Assembly (NCBI GenBank): GCA_004794785.1
Contig: SJOL01007572.1
Location: forward strand, 395,238 to 459,237
Source: Opisthorchis felineus
Taxonomy: Eukaryota; Platyhelminthes; Trematoda; Opisthorchiida; Opisthorchiidae
Direction of reading: 5' to 3'
Length of the DNA stretch: 64,000 nt
The notes below the pieces were generated by a model. That model saw only the letters and a list, made by a program, of their open reading frames with translations. It did not search any database and had not been told where the DNA came from. A program made the translations under genes and the position numbers. Shown piece after piece: positions 43,430 through 54,475 of this stretch (positions are counted from its first letter, which is position 1; the number at the start of each line of letters is the position of its first letter).

Positions 43430-46400
43430 GTTGCTCTTTATCTTACGTGTATTTCCTTAAGATGACGTATATCTTGGCTGGTACCAGTTTATCGTCTGTG
43501 CTGTATTGTTTACCACGGCCTACTTTGGCAAGGAGAACTAAACTGAGGTCTTTCTACGGAACAGCTGCTTAGTCAGTGAAACGTTCGTGTCTCTGATGGT
43601 GCCTAGGAGTCTTGAGTTTTATAAAGAGTGTCACATCAAGGAAAATACTTCGGTAGACCAGATGGTACTTCCTTGTTAACTTTGAACAGGAAAAGTATAT
43701 GTTGCCAAATGGGCAGGTGTAATGTTAGGCACAGTCAGTTGCTCCACACACTTATGAGATTATTGTCACTGACACTGCGCAAAACCAGTGAAGCATACTG
43801 CACAGTGCCGACTGAAGTATGTTTCAAATCTTTGACTGACCCTTGAAATGTCAAGTCCACACACTTAACCTCCTAATCTTTGTGGACAGTTTTTCTGATT
43901 GGAGCATCGAATTATGCGTATTTTGCTCTAAGCCCTCGTTTACAGACGGAGAATGCAGATGAATTTCACCTGGGTCTCTCTGTTACAAGTCTTCAGCATA
44001 GGCCGCCTTACGCTTCAGTTTGAAGGATATCCAAAGTATCAGAGTGTGGTTCCGTAGGACTTACGAGGTCACGGACAACTCCGAATGAAGAAAGCTGGGA
44101 TTATCCGATGAATCATGAGAAACGTGCAACCGACAGTGAGCTGTCAAATATTTTTTCGACCTTATGAGTAGTACTGAAGCATATCTTATTATCCCAAATA
44201 AAACGTGAGATGACGTTCTTGCAAGGCATTAAGCTGAATAATATTGTGGCCTAGAGATTCCGGTTAATTCTGTTTCAGCGCGCCGTCTACGCCAACTTAC
44301 TTTGCAACCTCGTGTTTGTTGCAGCCAGTACATCTTCATGCACTTATCCTTATGTGTAATATATATTTTTCTTATCAAACTGTGAAAACACTTTCGGCAT
44401 CAGGTTGTCTCTGACGGACTTTCTTTTCAAAAAATCTTAGTTTGCTTTCTCAGGCTTTATTATTTTTGTTCATACCCTACTCTCTTGTTTGGTGTTTTTA
44501 TACCTTGTGCAGCAATTCTTATTTAGTCCAGCTGATGAGTGCTCCACAAACAGGCAAACACAGCGACGTATGCCAGTGCAACTTTGTATACTGCTGATGA
44601 AATATAGGAGTAGCGCCTGATCAGGTGTCAAAGCTGCATTCCGGCATCTGATGAAAGGTTGGAACAGAAAATGGGCAACCAATTTGCAGTGCCTGTTCAT
44701 TAGTGTTTATCATTCAAACAGCGTCCAGAAGAGTTCAACAGGACGCTTGAGAATGTTCACGTTTCAAAAAGTAAGTTTTACTTTCGTGTACAATAGTGTG
44801 TAACCACTTAGTTCGCGTTGGTCAATGAACAATTCGGCACTGAGGAGAGTTCTGTCCTTCACTGGCGGACGGGTTTAGTCCGCGGATACAAATCCTTCCA
44901 ATCCGCGTTGTGTTGTTCCTAGGCCTTCGGTTTATCTCTCAGAAGGCCTTCTAATGATAAAAGCAACGATCAGGCAAAATCGCTAAGGCAACCTCGTCAT
45001 CGCCATCCAGCGAAATTTGAATATGTAGAATAAAGTTGTCTATTAATCAAACAGATTTAAATCGCGTTAACGACAGTCCCCAATGCATCTTGTGCAGATT
45101 ACGATGCACGGATCAAATGCAGTCTCAAAAAACGTGCTGTGTATGGAACTTGTGCACACGTCCGAATATACTTAAAAATACGCTGGTTAACTTAACTCAT
45201 CCTTCGGCTGTGTATGTTGGACCAACAAACGTGGACAAACAGCTACCTGCGCATATTCATGCTGATGTCAAGCACTGATGCAAGTACCATATTTATCTTG
45301 ATGCATTACCGGAACAAACATAACTTAGGTTTATTAGTCCATAAATCGTTTAACGCCATACACATAGTGCAGAAAACCGCACAACTCAATGGGCTAGAAG
45401 TATCGCGCGTCTCTATGCATATAACGTGCTGTACAAAAGTGAACTTCCTTGTTGTGTGCACCAGCATCCATGGGTTCACCTGTATCCCCCAATCAGTAAA
45501 GCTTGCGCCGTTTTGTTTGCACTCTCAAGGAAAAATTGGCCCAACTAAGAAAGAAACCCGGCTGGTTGGAATTTAGTTGACATTTGGTAATTTCTGAACC
45601 CTTCCGTTAGTCTAACCTGACTGAAATGTGATTATTCTTCTCCTACTCTCCGTTAACCTCATGTTATCCCAATATCTTGATGGGCAACCTTGCGGGACGG
45701 CTGGTCAGAAATGTAGCTATCGGCTCTCTGTTAGCTCTCAAACAGTCTGTTTACACCCTGACGGACAAGCTTCTAAATGTCCACCATAATATCCTCGCAT
45801 TTAGACAACTATAATATGTCGATCTTATTAAATCTTGGATGCCGACAGTTGCCCATGTCAGTTCTCAACTGCTGTCCACTGCTGCTATGCCACTCGGTAG
45901 CACAAAATAACCAAAATTCCGTCTGGTCCAATATTCAAATGCCGTCCAAGAGTCGCCGTTTCTACTTGGCGGCCGCCGTTTCCTTTACCCTGTTCCACTG
46001 ACGCAGTTCAGTGGGGAAAATATGTGAAGTTTCTGTGTATCCAGGTCCACTATGTAACATCGCTTGGGAAATCACATCTAAAACTGATATGTTTGGTATT
46101 GTTTCACACCATATTTTACAGTACGGCAATTTGGTATGCTCTCTCGAGGTGCTAAATTACCTGACAGAAGGATGCGGTCAGACGGCATGATGAAAAAGCA
46201 CACAGTAAGCTGGGTTAAGTCAAACGGCTCAAAATACGCCCATCTTTCCTGGTGAATGTCGTGGAAATGTGCGTTGTCTGATTGACAAGACAGTGGAAAA
46301 TCTTCTACTCGTTAAAAAACTCCCGACTGCACCGTAACCAGCATTCCGTAGAATTTGATTAACAATTCCTTTCAGGGTGTCATGTCTTAAGCATACAACA

Positions 46401-47622
46401 GTTTCTGCCTTGTTTCCAAAGGATAATTCGTTGGCAATCAGGTGATTGCTTTGTCCTATCCAATTACTGTATTTTACCGCTATCATGAATCTTTTCTCTA
46501 CTCAGTTTTTACAACTTTGAGTAAGTATAATACGCTCGCTGACAAATCACCTCGCACAGTTAACTGATTATCATAAAGTCGCAACAACGACTGTGCAACG
46601 GTTATAAATGGCGAAGGTTTTGGGACCAAGAGATGCCAGTGTAATTCACGAAAGTTCAACTGGACGAGTTATAGTCGCCTTATAAATGTGTTGTTCCCAG
46701 TATGAGTTGTCCCCAGAGCTGAGTTGTTTTCTTTATGACAATGTTCCCTTTTTTACAAGCTTGCTTGAATAGTCCGTAGTTTATCTTAAAGCGCTGTTAA
46801 GTGAGTGCAGTTACTTAAGCTACGTGTGGTTACTGAATGACGTTTGTAAGATCAATGCAGCAGAATTTTCGACCCTGCTGACGCATTTCATGAACTATGT
46901 GCGCGACTTCTGCAAGATGCCGGAGAGTTAGCCAAATCCGAATCGGAAGTGATCTCGCCTGTAAATGAGGGGTCTAAACACTTGTCAATGCAGGGATTCC
47001 ATCTACCGCTGTTAGTTCCTGTCATGTTTCACATCTGCTCAGGCGGTGTGGCGACACTGTGTTTAGGTCTTCAGGCTCTTCTCAGTAGATAGGTCCTGAC
47101 TATTTCGCAAAGAGCTAGAACTTGTCTCATTGACCTAAATCAACGAAGTCACTTATTCGATGGCATAATTCTCATATGGTTGAGCGAAGGCTATAGGTAA
47201 TCCCTGCAGGTTTCGTCCATTGAGCTTCGTCGACGCCTCGTATTTTCATCACTCTTATTTCCTACCTGAACACTCACTTACAAACTATGGTAGTGCTAAC
47301 TGAACATCCACATGGTTCTCTTTTTTATTATAAAAAGCGAGAGATTTATCTTTCGGGTAGTTACAATAGGGCTTATTTCCTCGACGGTTATCAGGTCAAA
47401 CGAAATGGGTTTTTTTCTGCCCTAATATGTGCGGCTGCGTATGGGCTATCAAATGGATTTTCATTTGCGTATACATGTTCTATAGGCGAGAGCTTAAATA
47501 GGAGTCTCAAAATGACTTTCGGGAGCGGCCACACGTGTATTGACTACTTGAGACCTAAATTACATTTTGTCCTGGGTCATGAAGATTTGCTTATGAGAAT
47601 GTACCCGTTTTTATTAATCTAG
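43430..47622. other. Non-coding stretch with motif-free open frames
   Basis: Frames near 45036-45278, 45214-45576 and 47287-47622 (111 codons) are open but carry nothing I recognise. The 45 kb frames contain several Cys residues (CILCRLRC, CCVWNLC) without a known spacing. Confidence 0.4.
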
Positions 47623-47885
47623 CCGATGTGCAATTATTCCCTGTAATAAGGAAGAACACCCCGTACACTGCACAGCACCACAGAGTTGGTGACCAGCAAA
47701 CTCACAGTGTATTTTTAAGAGAATGTGACCCTGAATCTACGGAATGTAAAGCTCTTCTAGACAAAATGTTGGCCGCCGTAAAACAGAGTTGGTGCGCAAC
47801 CAGTAATATGGAGATCTACGACTGCTTTCTTAGCGACCGTCAATTATGCTATCGTTTCCTGAAGACTCCTTCAGATGACGATTGA
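47623..47885 (+). CDS. Possible terminal coding exon, product unknown
   Basis: An acceptor-like TTTTTATTAATCTAG ends at 47622 and the frame then stays open to a TGA at 47883-47885. Its last part, ECDPESTECKALLDKMLAAV then WCATSNMEIYDCFLSDRQLC, has balanced composition and looks coding. No domain is recognised. A later acceptor within the stretch (for example before the ECDPEST segment) is equally possible. Confidence 0.25.
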
Positions 47886-50885
47886 GTAGACGAAAAGTGA
47901 AATGGCGTACATTGATTTCACAACCATCCGTGGGTGGCTCAAGGCTTGTTAAAACGCTGATAGCGTTATAACGTTTTTATATCGTCGATGAATCTCAACA
48001 GCCAAACAAAATTCACAGCTTGCAGCGGCGATCATTCAACTGCCCTTTAAACCAAATTAATAATCTTCGCTTTCTATCCCTACAAAAGGAATCTTTTGGC
48101 AACGATCAAAATGATGAAGTATTTGCTCGCTTATTTTCTCAATCATCGAATTTAAATCCCTACCTTAATGAAATTAAGAATCGGTCTGCCTAGATTTCTT
48201 CAATGTACACTCAGACTTATGACAGGCACATTTTCCTATAGCACAAACTGCCCACTCCAGTCTTTTCCGCTATTAACGAATAAGTAGCTACATGTAATTC
48301 AGTCACGTATATAGATACCACAACCTAATATGGACAAAGCGTGTCTTATCTGTGTTCTTCAAAGTTTGACCACCTCTCATCTACTCGTTGAGCCTAAAAC
48401 ACGTTATTTCAAAAATTTTTGCCATCCGTCTTCTTCCTCTCCGGATACACCGTATTCCGAACTTTCCTCCTGAATATTTTTCGTCGTTTGTTTGGTCTCC
48501 AAATTCATACGAAAATCTTCTGAGTTCACCCACGATGTCCTGCACCACTTCCGGAAGCACTTCGATAAGTGATTTGAAGCGCTTTGAAAGGCGTTACAAA
48601 CTCCTTGTGCGATGACTTTTCAAAGCTACTGCAGCATCGAGTACACGTTCACCGTCCAGTCTATTGTCCAACCATACCCTAGCATATAGAAACAGTCCAG
48701 CCCCTTGTCCTGCTTGGCTGTTAGGAGAGCGTGAGGTTGTGCTTATTCATTCTAAAAATCACTTCCGCTTAATTACACAAAGGCATCCTAGGATAAATCT
48801 ATTGACCGTTCTTGGATATTTTTGGATATTCCCATAGGAATTTCGAAGTGTGGACATTCCAAACTTAGAGACATTTTGGTTCAACTCATCGGTGCTCTTT
48901 GTTTAGAGGTTTACGTATTTCTAACACCAAATATCATTTGTTGTTGGGAGAAGAAGCAGGAGTATATTTTAACCTGCTTGCCCTTCAAGTAGGATGAATT
49001 TTGATCTAAGATTCCATAGGATGGACAGGTTATCAAAGATCTTAACTTGCATTTTTGCGGAATCTATCTACAATGGTCAAGTTAAGGGGCAAGTTTAATG
49101 ACAGGAACGAGTGAAATATACTTAAGCCTTGACGTCGAAAAGAAAGAAACTGTATTGGAAGTTGAGTTGCCCATATGTATGCATAACATCTATCTTTTAT
49201 GCACTAGGTTTCAAGATCTAGCATATGACCTGCACCGAATATACCGGCGCCGTTTATTAACAGCTCTTCACCTAGTCTGAAACTCAGTTTGCTGAAACCG
49301 ATCATTTATGCAGATTAACTACTAGTGAGTAGGCAGAAAATTGATTAAGAATATCCATCCACCACGATCAACAAGCTTTTGACTTAGACTGTGAGAGCAA
49401 ATTATAGAAAATGTGTTGTCCGATCCAGCCGAGCTCTCAACACTACCCATATTTCAAGGAGAGGCTCGCTTTACCCAGTGGTACAACGAGGATACTTCAG
49501 GCTGTTTTTAACTTTTTTATCGGAAGAGCCTGCCTACCTATTACGTTTTGAGTCATGTTGACCCTGTAGCGCAGAGTAAGGCATAGTAGTTCAAACATTG
49601 ACCGACAATACCATTCAAGTGACGTAAGTAGCTCTTAAGCTTTTTCACAAAGGCACGCCATTGATCAGTTTCAAGTGTCTCAGTCAGATGGCTATGACGA
49701 CTGCTTAGATGAAGTTGCTTTTTCATTCCACGAATTATGTACCTCCGCCTGCAAACAAAGGCAGTATACTTTGATCACGTATCTGGATGTGTGGCCCTAT
49801 GTTCACTCACAATTTTTTCGTTAAGAACCAGAAACCTCTCCCGACTGTTGCACCTTCAAGAAACACCTTAGACAAATTACTTTACTGAAAAATACATTTC
49901 AAGAAATCTGAGGACCCTGTGCACTCGCAAACAACCCCAGCCTAAGAAACCACATGGAGCAGCACTAACCAGTACCTCTGTCATGCCACCAAATTTTCAG
50001 TCAGAAGGTCAAAACACCTTTATTTCTTAAAGCACACCTTTCAATATCTGGATTGATCTTCACCCATTTTTGATTCTTCTCTCATCGCAAAACCTTTCTA
50101 CCAGGTTCCGTGACGTTACTTCCATTTCTTTTTGTCTTCACTTCTGAGGTTCAGTTTCCTGAACGCTGGGTAATAATGGTGACAGCTGCAGGTGATCAGG
50201 ATTGTCGGGAGTGGAGGTGTATATAGCTTGGGAATTGGAGCGGTTGAACAGAAAGAAGTTTGCTTTGAGATAACTCAGCTGCTTTAAATAAGTTTGACAT
50301 CCAATGTCATTCACGAATATTTGCATTTGAAACAGTGGTCTAGCTGTTAAACAGTAGAATGCACGTGAACAACAGGTAGTGGTTTTACTACATAAATGGC
50401 TTGATTTCCCTGTCTCCAAACGATGATCCCGGTCATGAAGAACTCAAACCGGACTACGAACTTATTCTATCTCGCCCCCAACATATCTAAATCCGTCTTT
50501 CAAAAGCTTCGTTGGTTTTTGTTGCATCCAGCACAACGATCGTGAAAATTCAGATATAACAACTTGACTGTTCCTAAGTCGAAATTTTAATAACTTATCG
50601 CACGGGCTCATCCAAGAACGCTTGTTCAAAAGTAATCATGGTTATCCAGATGGCTAGAGCAAATCAACGTAGGCCGGGAATGTTAAAGTGAATATATTAT
50701 CGCACCTAAGATTCACTCATTTCCACACAAAAATACACAAAGACAAGCCACATGGTAAAATGGAAAGCTTTGGGAATGCTGAGGATTTCTCCCTAAGCCT
50801 AACAAAGCTAACCTCCGTTAATCATTGTTTGGTGTGATGATAACGAATTGTCAACTGAACATGTATTTGAGTACCGCTCACCCAT
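47886..50885. other. Non-coding stretch downstream of the transporter gene; nothing recognised
   Basis: This is the 3' side of the minus-strand transporter. TTTATT (a minus-strand AATAAA) occurs near 50012, but it is about 870 bp from the stop and I cannot say it is used. No other feature was supported. Confidence 0.4.
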
Positions 50886-52655
50886 TCATTCATTGACCGG
50901 GATGGATATAATAGTGTTTCCAATGACTGGATCTGCGTAGATGCGTTTTCTCCTCTCACACCAGTCACGTTCCTTTCCCCGAACGAAGCCCTGTGACTCC
51001 TTCACGGTTTGTGGAAGCGGACAGCCACGTGTTTCAGGAAGCCCGAAGTGGACCATGATTGCAGAAGCAATCGACAGGCCCGCGTAAATCAAATAGGGCA
51101 GGTACGTGTTAATGTGACTGAGGTAGTTTATGTACGGAGCAATTGCAGAAGCTAGTCCTGCAATAGTGACCACAGTGAAGAATCCAACGTTGCGCAGTGT
51201 TGTTGGATAGAGCTCTGTAATAAAGAGATCAGCTACACAGTATGCAATCCCAAGGGCGAACTTCACAATTAACGCGGTTATTGTGCGCAGAACAGTTACA
51301 TGTGGGGTTACCATCCGCGAAACGAGGACGCCAATACCCGAAATGATAAGAAGAGCGGCAGTTGAGCTTCTTCGTCCCAAATATACGCATGCTGCCCATG
51401 ACAAAAAGCTGGAAGGTAGCTCCACCAAACCAGATAGAACCATGTTAAGAAAAATATCGTCAATGGTGAAGAGACTGTCCATGATTAGGCCGTAGTACAC
51501 AACAGCAATAGCGATTTGTACAGCACAGAAGATCAGTGTATTATTCAGCAAGTTCGGGTATCTAAAGATATCCATAAAACTGTCCTCCTTCTCACTGTCG
51601 TCCTGCACATTGTCCTTGAATCGATCCAGTGAAATCCCATTACTTGAAATTGCATCGTAACTTACCAGAGAGTTTCCCCCACAATTTTTGAAGTCAGGTG
51701 GTAATCTGTCTTCAATTCGATCAAAATAGTCGGCAGGAAGAGAAGCCCGGTTCCACCGGGCCAATTTCCGCAGTATATTTATGGCTTCCTTCTTTCGTCC
51801 ACGGACGTACAACCACCGGGGTGAGTCAACAACAATGAAGGGAAAGCAGAGATAGGTCAACAGAAATACGCATGACCACAGCCGCAGGCTGAACCAGTCA
51901 CGTACCAAGTAGGCTATACCGGCACAAACCATATAACCAACGGGCCATGATGTCCAGTAAACATTACCGTAGGCAGCCCGATAGCCTAGTGGTACTAGTT
52001 CGGAAAGTAAGTTTATTCCAATGTACATAAGAGCAGTAGACATTCCACGACAGCAGCGCAGAAAGAGTAGTATTGGGAGGGATTGTACAAATGGTGTGGC
52101 AAGACATATAACTATCCCCCACACAGCAAACGCAAGTAGTGGAATTCGTCTTCCGATTTTATCACTCACAAAAGCGACGACGAACCCAACAGAATTGAAT
52201 ACCAGATAGGAAGCTTCCATTAAGGGAATCCAAAAATGTTGGTCACATATAAGGTTAAACTGTGTTGCAACCGTGTTGGACATTATTGTTTGATCATATG
52301 TCCAGTTTGAGCAGGAAAACGGTGTTAACTCATCGGATGCTGAGCGTGTGAGTACAGCCCAACATTGTTGAACAGTACTGTTAGATTTGTGTCCCAACCA
52401 TGTCGTATCGTTCGGACGCTGAACGACTTTTTCGTACGTTTCCCGGGGCACCCAGTTCACGGAAAGCGGCAGTGATGTTGGGACGTCCTGACAAGTGAAC
52501 GCTGGTGTATAGTGCATAAACAGAATTGTCTGAATTTCCAAACCACCAATAAAGCATGTCATTGAGCACGCAATCAGTAAAGTGATTTGGTAGAATCCTG
52601 TTCCATAGACGTCCGCTAAGATGGATTCGAAATCCATGAGTCGTTTTCCGCCCAT
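50886..52655 (-). CDS. SLC22-type organic ion transporter (major facilitator superfamily), single exon
   Basis: A 589-codon frame with no introns. Family members carry organic cations, carnitine or organic anions across the plasma membrane with 12 membrane helices. Visible marks: helix 1 near residues 21-46; a large extracellular loop (about 47-145) with N-glycosylation sites at N82, N92 and N117 and several Cys; the MFS loop GFVVAFVSDKIGRR at 157-170; DSPRWLYVRGRKKEA at about 287-301; ELYPTTLRN at 491-499; and GLPETRGCPLPQT at about 548-560, the SLC22 C-terminal signature. Length fits the family (about 550-600). The first ATG has a good context (A at -3, G at +4), and an in-frame TGA lies 12 nt upstream. 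Substrate class (cation, carnitine or anion) cannot be decided from these motifs. Confidence 0.92.
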   Translation of the reverse strand: MGGKRLMDFESILADVYGTGFYQITLLIACSMTCFIGGLEIQTILFMHYTPAFTCQDVPTSLPLSVNWVPRETYEKVVQRPNDTTWLGHKSNSTVQQCWAVLTRSASDELTPFSCSNWTYDQTIMSNTVATQFNLICDQHFWIPLMEASYLVFNSVGFVVAFVSDKIGRRIPLLAFAVWGIVICLATPFVQSLPILLFLRCCRGMSTALMYIGINLLSELVPLGYRAAYGNVYWTSWPVGYMVCAGIAYLVRDWFSLRLWSCVFLLTYLCFPFIVVDSPRWLYVRGRKKEAINILRKLARWNRASLPADYFDRIEDRLPPDFKNCGGNSLVSYDAISSNGISLDRFKDNVQDDSEKEDSFMDIFRYPNLLNNTLIFCAVQIAIAVVYYGLIMDSLFTIDDIFLNMVLSGLVELPSSFLSWAACVYLGRRSSTAALLIISGIGVLVSRMVTPHVTVLRTITALIVKFALGIAYCVADLFITELYPTTLRNVGFFTVVTIAGLASAIAPYINYLSHINTYLPYLIYAGLSIASAIMVHFGLPETRGCPLPQTVKESQGFVRGKERDWCERRKRIYADPVIGNTIISIPVNE

Positions 52656-53437
52656 TTCGCGATGTCAAACAAGAGTTCTCCAAAATATGAGCTTGAATGA
52701 AGAGTAAATTTACCGCGTGGATGAAGGTGCACAGCTGCTTCAGTGTGAGCTAATCCTAGGCCAGTCACATATTTTAGAATGAACAATGGCTGAATTCTCA
52801 CTGGGTTCAATAAATCTAACCAATGTCACTCGCAAATGACGTTGCGGGGGATGAAACTGGTTTTAAAGGAAACATTCATGTCTATTTAACAGAATTAGTC
52901 GCCGTGTGTGTAGCGTTTATGTCGATGTAACAAAAGTTAAGGTAAACAAAATCTTACCAGGTCTATTGGGACGTAGGGGTTTCACACAGCCAAGAACAAA
53001 GCTATTGTTAGGCTGTTCTAGGTATTCCAGCACATCGAATTTAGCTGTCGTTATCGTTGAATCAGTTAACTTCAGGACACCAGGACACAGCTTTTCTTAA
53101 ATACTGATTATCACGCGTGTATATTCTTCAGTATCAGGGTATCATCCGTTCTTAGTTGACCGAAGTTTTTGAAAACGGACCCTTTATAGGCTGGTCAAAT
53201 TTGACAATAAATCACTGAATAATTAATTAACGTATTTCAACATTGATATGTTCAAATTTGTCATATCAACATCATCATATTGTCAGCAAAAATGAAGTGG
53301 TGTATGATTCACAAAGCGATTCTCTTAAGACGGGCTCACCGGAAGGCTTTTACGTGTCCGAATCTGAAGTGGTGCACGCAAAGTAATATCCCGTAGCAAA
53401 ATAGCCGGAACATATGCGATGGGCGCAGGACAAAAGA
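52656..53437. other. Region upstream of the transporter gene; no promoter element identified
   Basis: This would hold the promoter and 5' UTR of the minus-strand transporter. I saw no convincing TATA box or tandem element. A non-coding 5' exon further upstream cannot be excluded. Confidence 0.4.
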
Positions 53438-53791
53438 CTACAACAAATCGCCGACCCACCAACACAGCTCAGTTCGTACAGTTACATTGAACTTGGTTAA
53501 CAAACTACTCGAACCATCTCGGTCTCTAGCCTTCCCTTGCAGACAGCTACGCAGTGTGTTGTAAGCGGCTAGCTCTCCAAGCGTCACATTCCCTAATCCG
53601 AGCAACATCTCATTCTGTGGGTCGCGGTTCACCAGACTGCTCGAAATATTTACACTAAAATGCAGTGGATGGAGAGCGTTTGATTTGTCATATATGTGAG
53701 CATTATGTTTTAGCCCCTTCGTGATGACCCTATAAACAAACGAGCTCCGAAAAAGAGTCAGGAAAAATAATTCTCTAAGGTGACATTTCAA
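53438..53791 (-). CDS. Possible minus-strand coding exon, product unknown
   Basis: A 117-codon minus-strand frame ends with VNRDPQNEMLLGLGNVTLGE, then LRSCLQGKARDRDGSSSLL and a TAG stop. The distal half has protein-like composition. An acceptor-like GCTCGTTTGTTTATAG lies inside the frame near 53733. No domain is recognised, and it could be a chance frame. Confidence 0.25.
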   Translation of the reverse strand: MKCHLRELFFLTLFRSSFVYRVITKGLKHNAHIYDKSNALHPLHFSVNISSSLVNRDPQNEMLLGLGNVTLGELAAYNTLRSCLQGKARDRDGSSSLLTKFNVTVRTELCWWVGDLL

Positions 53792-54279
53792 GAGGAGTTA
53801 CATGAACTTCATTATAATTAGGGCTCTGTGATGCTAATTTTCCGAAATACAGAGAATTAATTGGAAGCTGACCATCACTCACCACTTTCAACGCTGATTT
53901 CCTGAAACTTATCTAAAAACGTTACTCATCCTGTTCCGTAGAGCCTGTATTGTGCCTTAGAACAGAGTTTATTTTATTTTTCAGGTTCTTCACTATATGC
54001 GAAAAAAATCCAGTAAGGCGTCTCAGCGACTCCCTGGTTCTACTTGTATTTGATATCAATTCTGATGATGCAGCTCACTACACGAACGCAATGCGGCGCA
54101 ACGCTTGGTATATATAAATCTTTCTGTTAAAATGGAGGATCCGGTACACAGAGGACCATATCACATTCGGCAATTAGAAGCTTACAGTGTCTCTTGCTTC
54201 AAGGTTTGGAGCTTCACTCATGTGTTCCGATCTCCCGCAGATGTATCTAACATATCTTCAATGGCGATTTCGTCGCGTA
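53792..54279. other. Non-coding stretch, nothing recognised
   Basis: No motif-bearing frame, SINE box or tandem repeat was seen. Confidence 0.45.
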
Positions 54280-54475
54280 AGTCAATGGCGTTATATCCTA
54301 AGTATGAGTTAATCAAACTGCTGAGCAACCGCTCGTGGTCAAATGGCTGTGTACGAATCACTTTCCAAGAGGTCGTGGGTTCCAAAATTCATGATTTTTC
54401 GTGAGATTCTCAATAAAGTTGAATCAGCCGCACAGTGCTTCTCGGTTTTTCAGAAAAGATTCGCTTTACTTACAG
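54280..54475 (+). repeat. SINE family B remnant, opposite orientation
   Basis: It contains CAACCGCTCGTGGTCAAATG (tRNA-like end), GGTCGTGGGTTCCAAAATTC (B-box region), TTTTTCGTGAGATTCTC and GCACAGTGCTTCTCGGTTTT. These are the reverse-complement counterparts of blocks in the copies at 36833 and 63000. Confidence 0.55.

Noticed and set aside
45036..45576. Cys-containing frames as a possible GIY-YIG or zinc-binding protein
   Set aside because: The AVYVGPTN and Cys pairs are suggestive but the spacing fits no family I know, and the frames break quickly.
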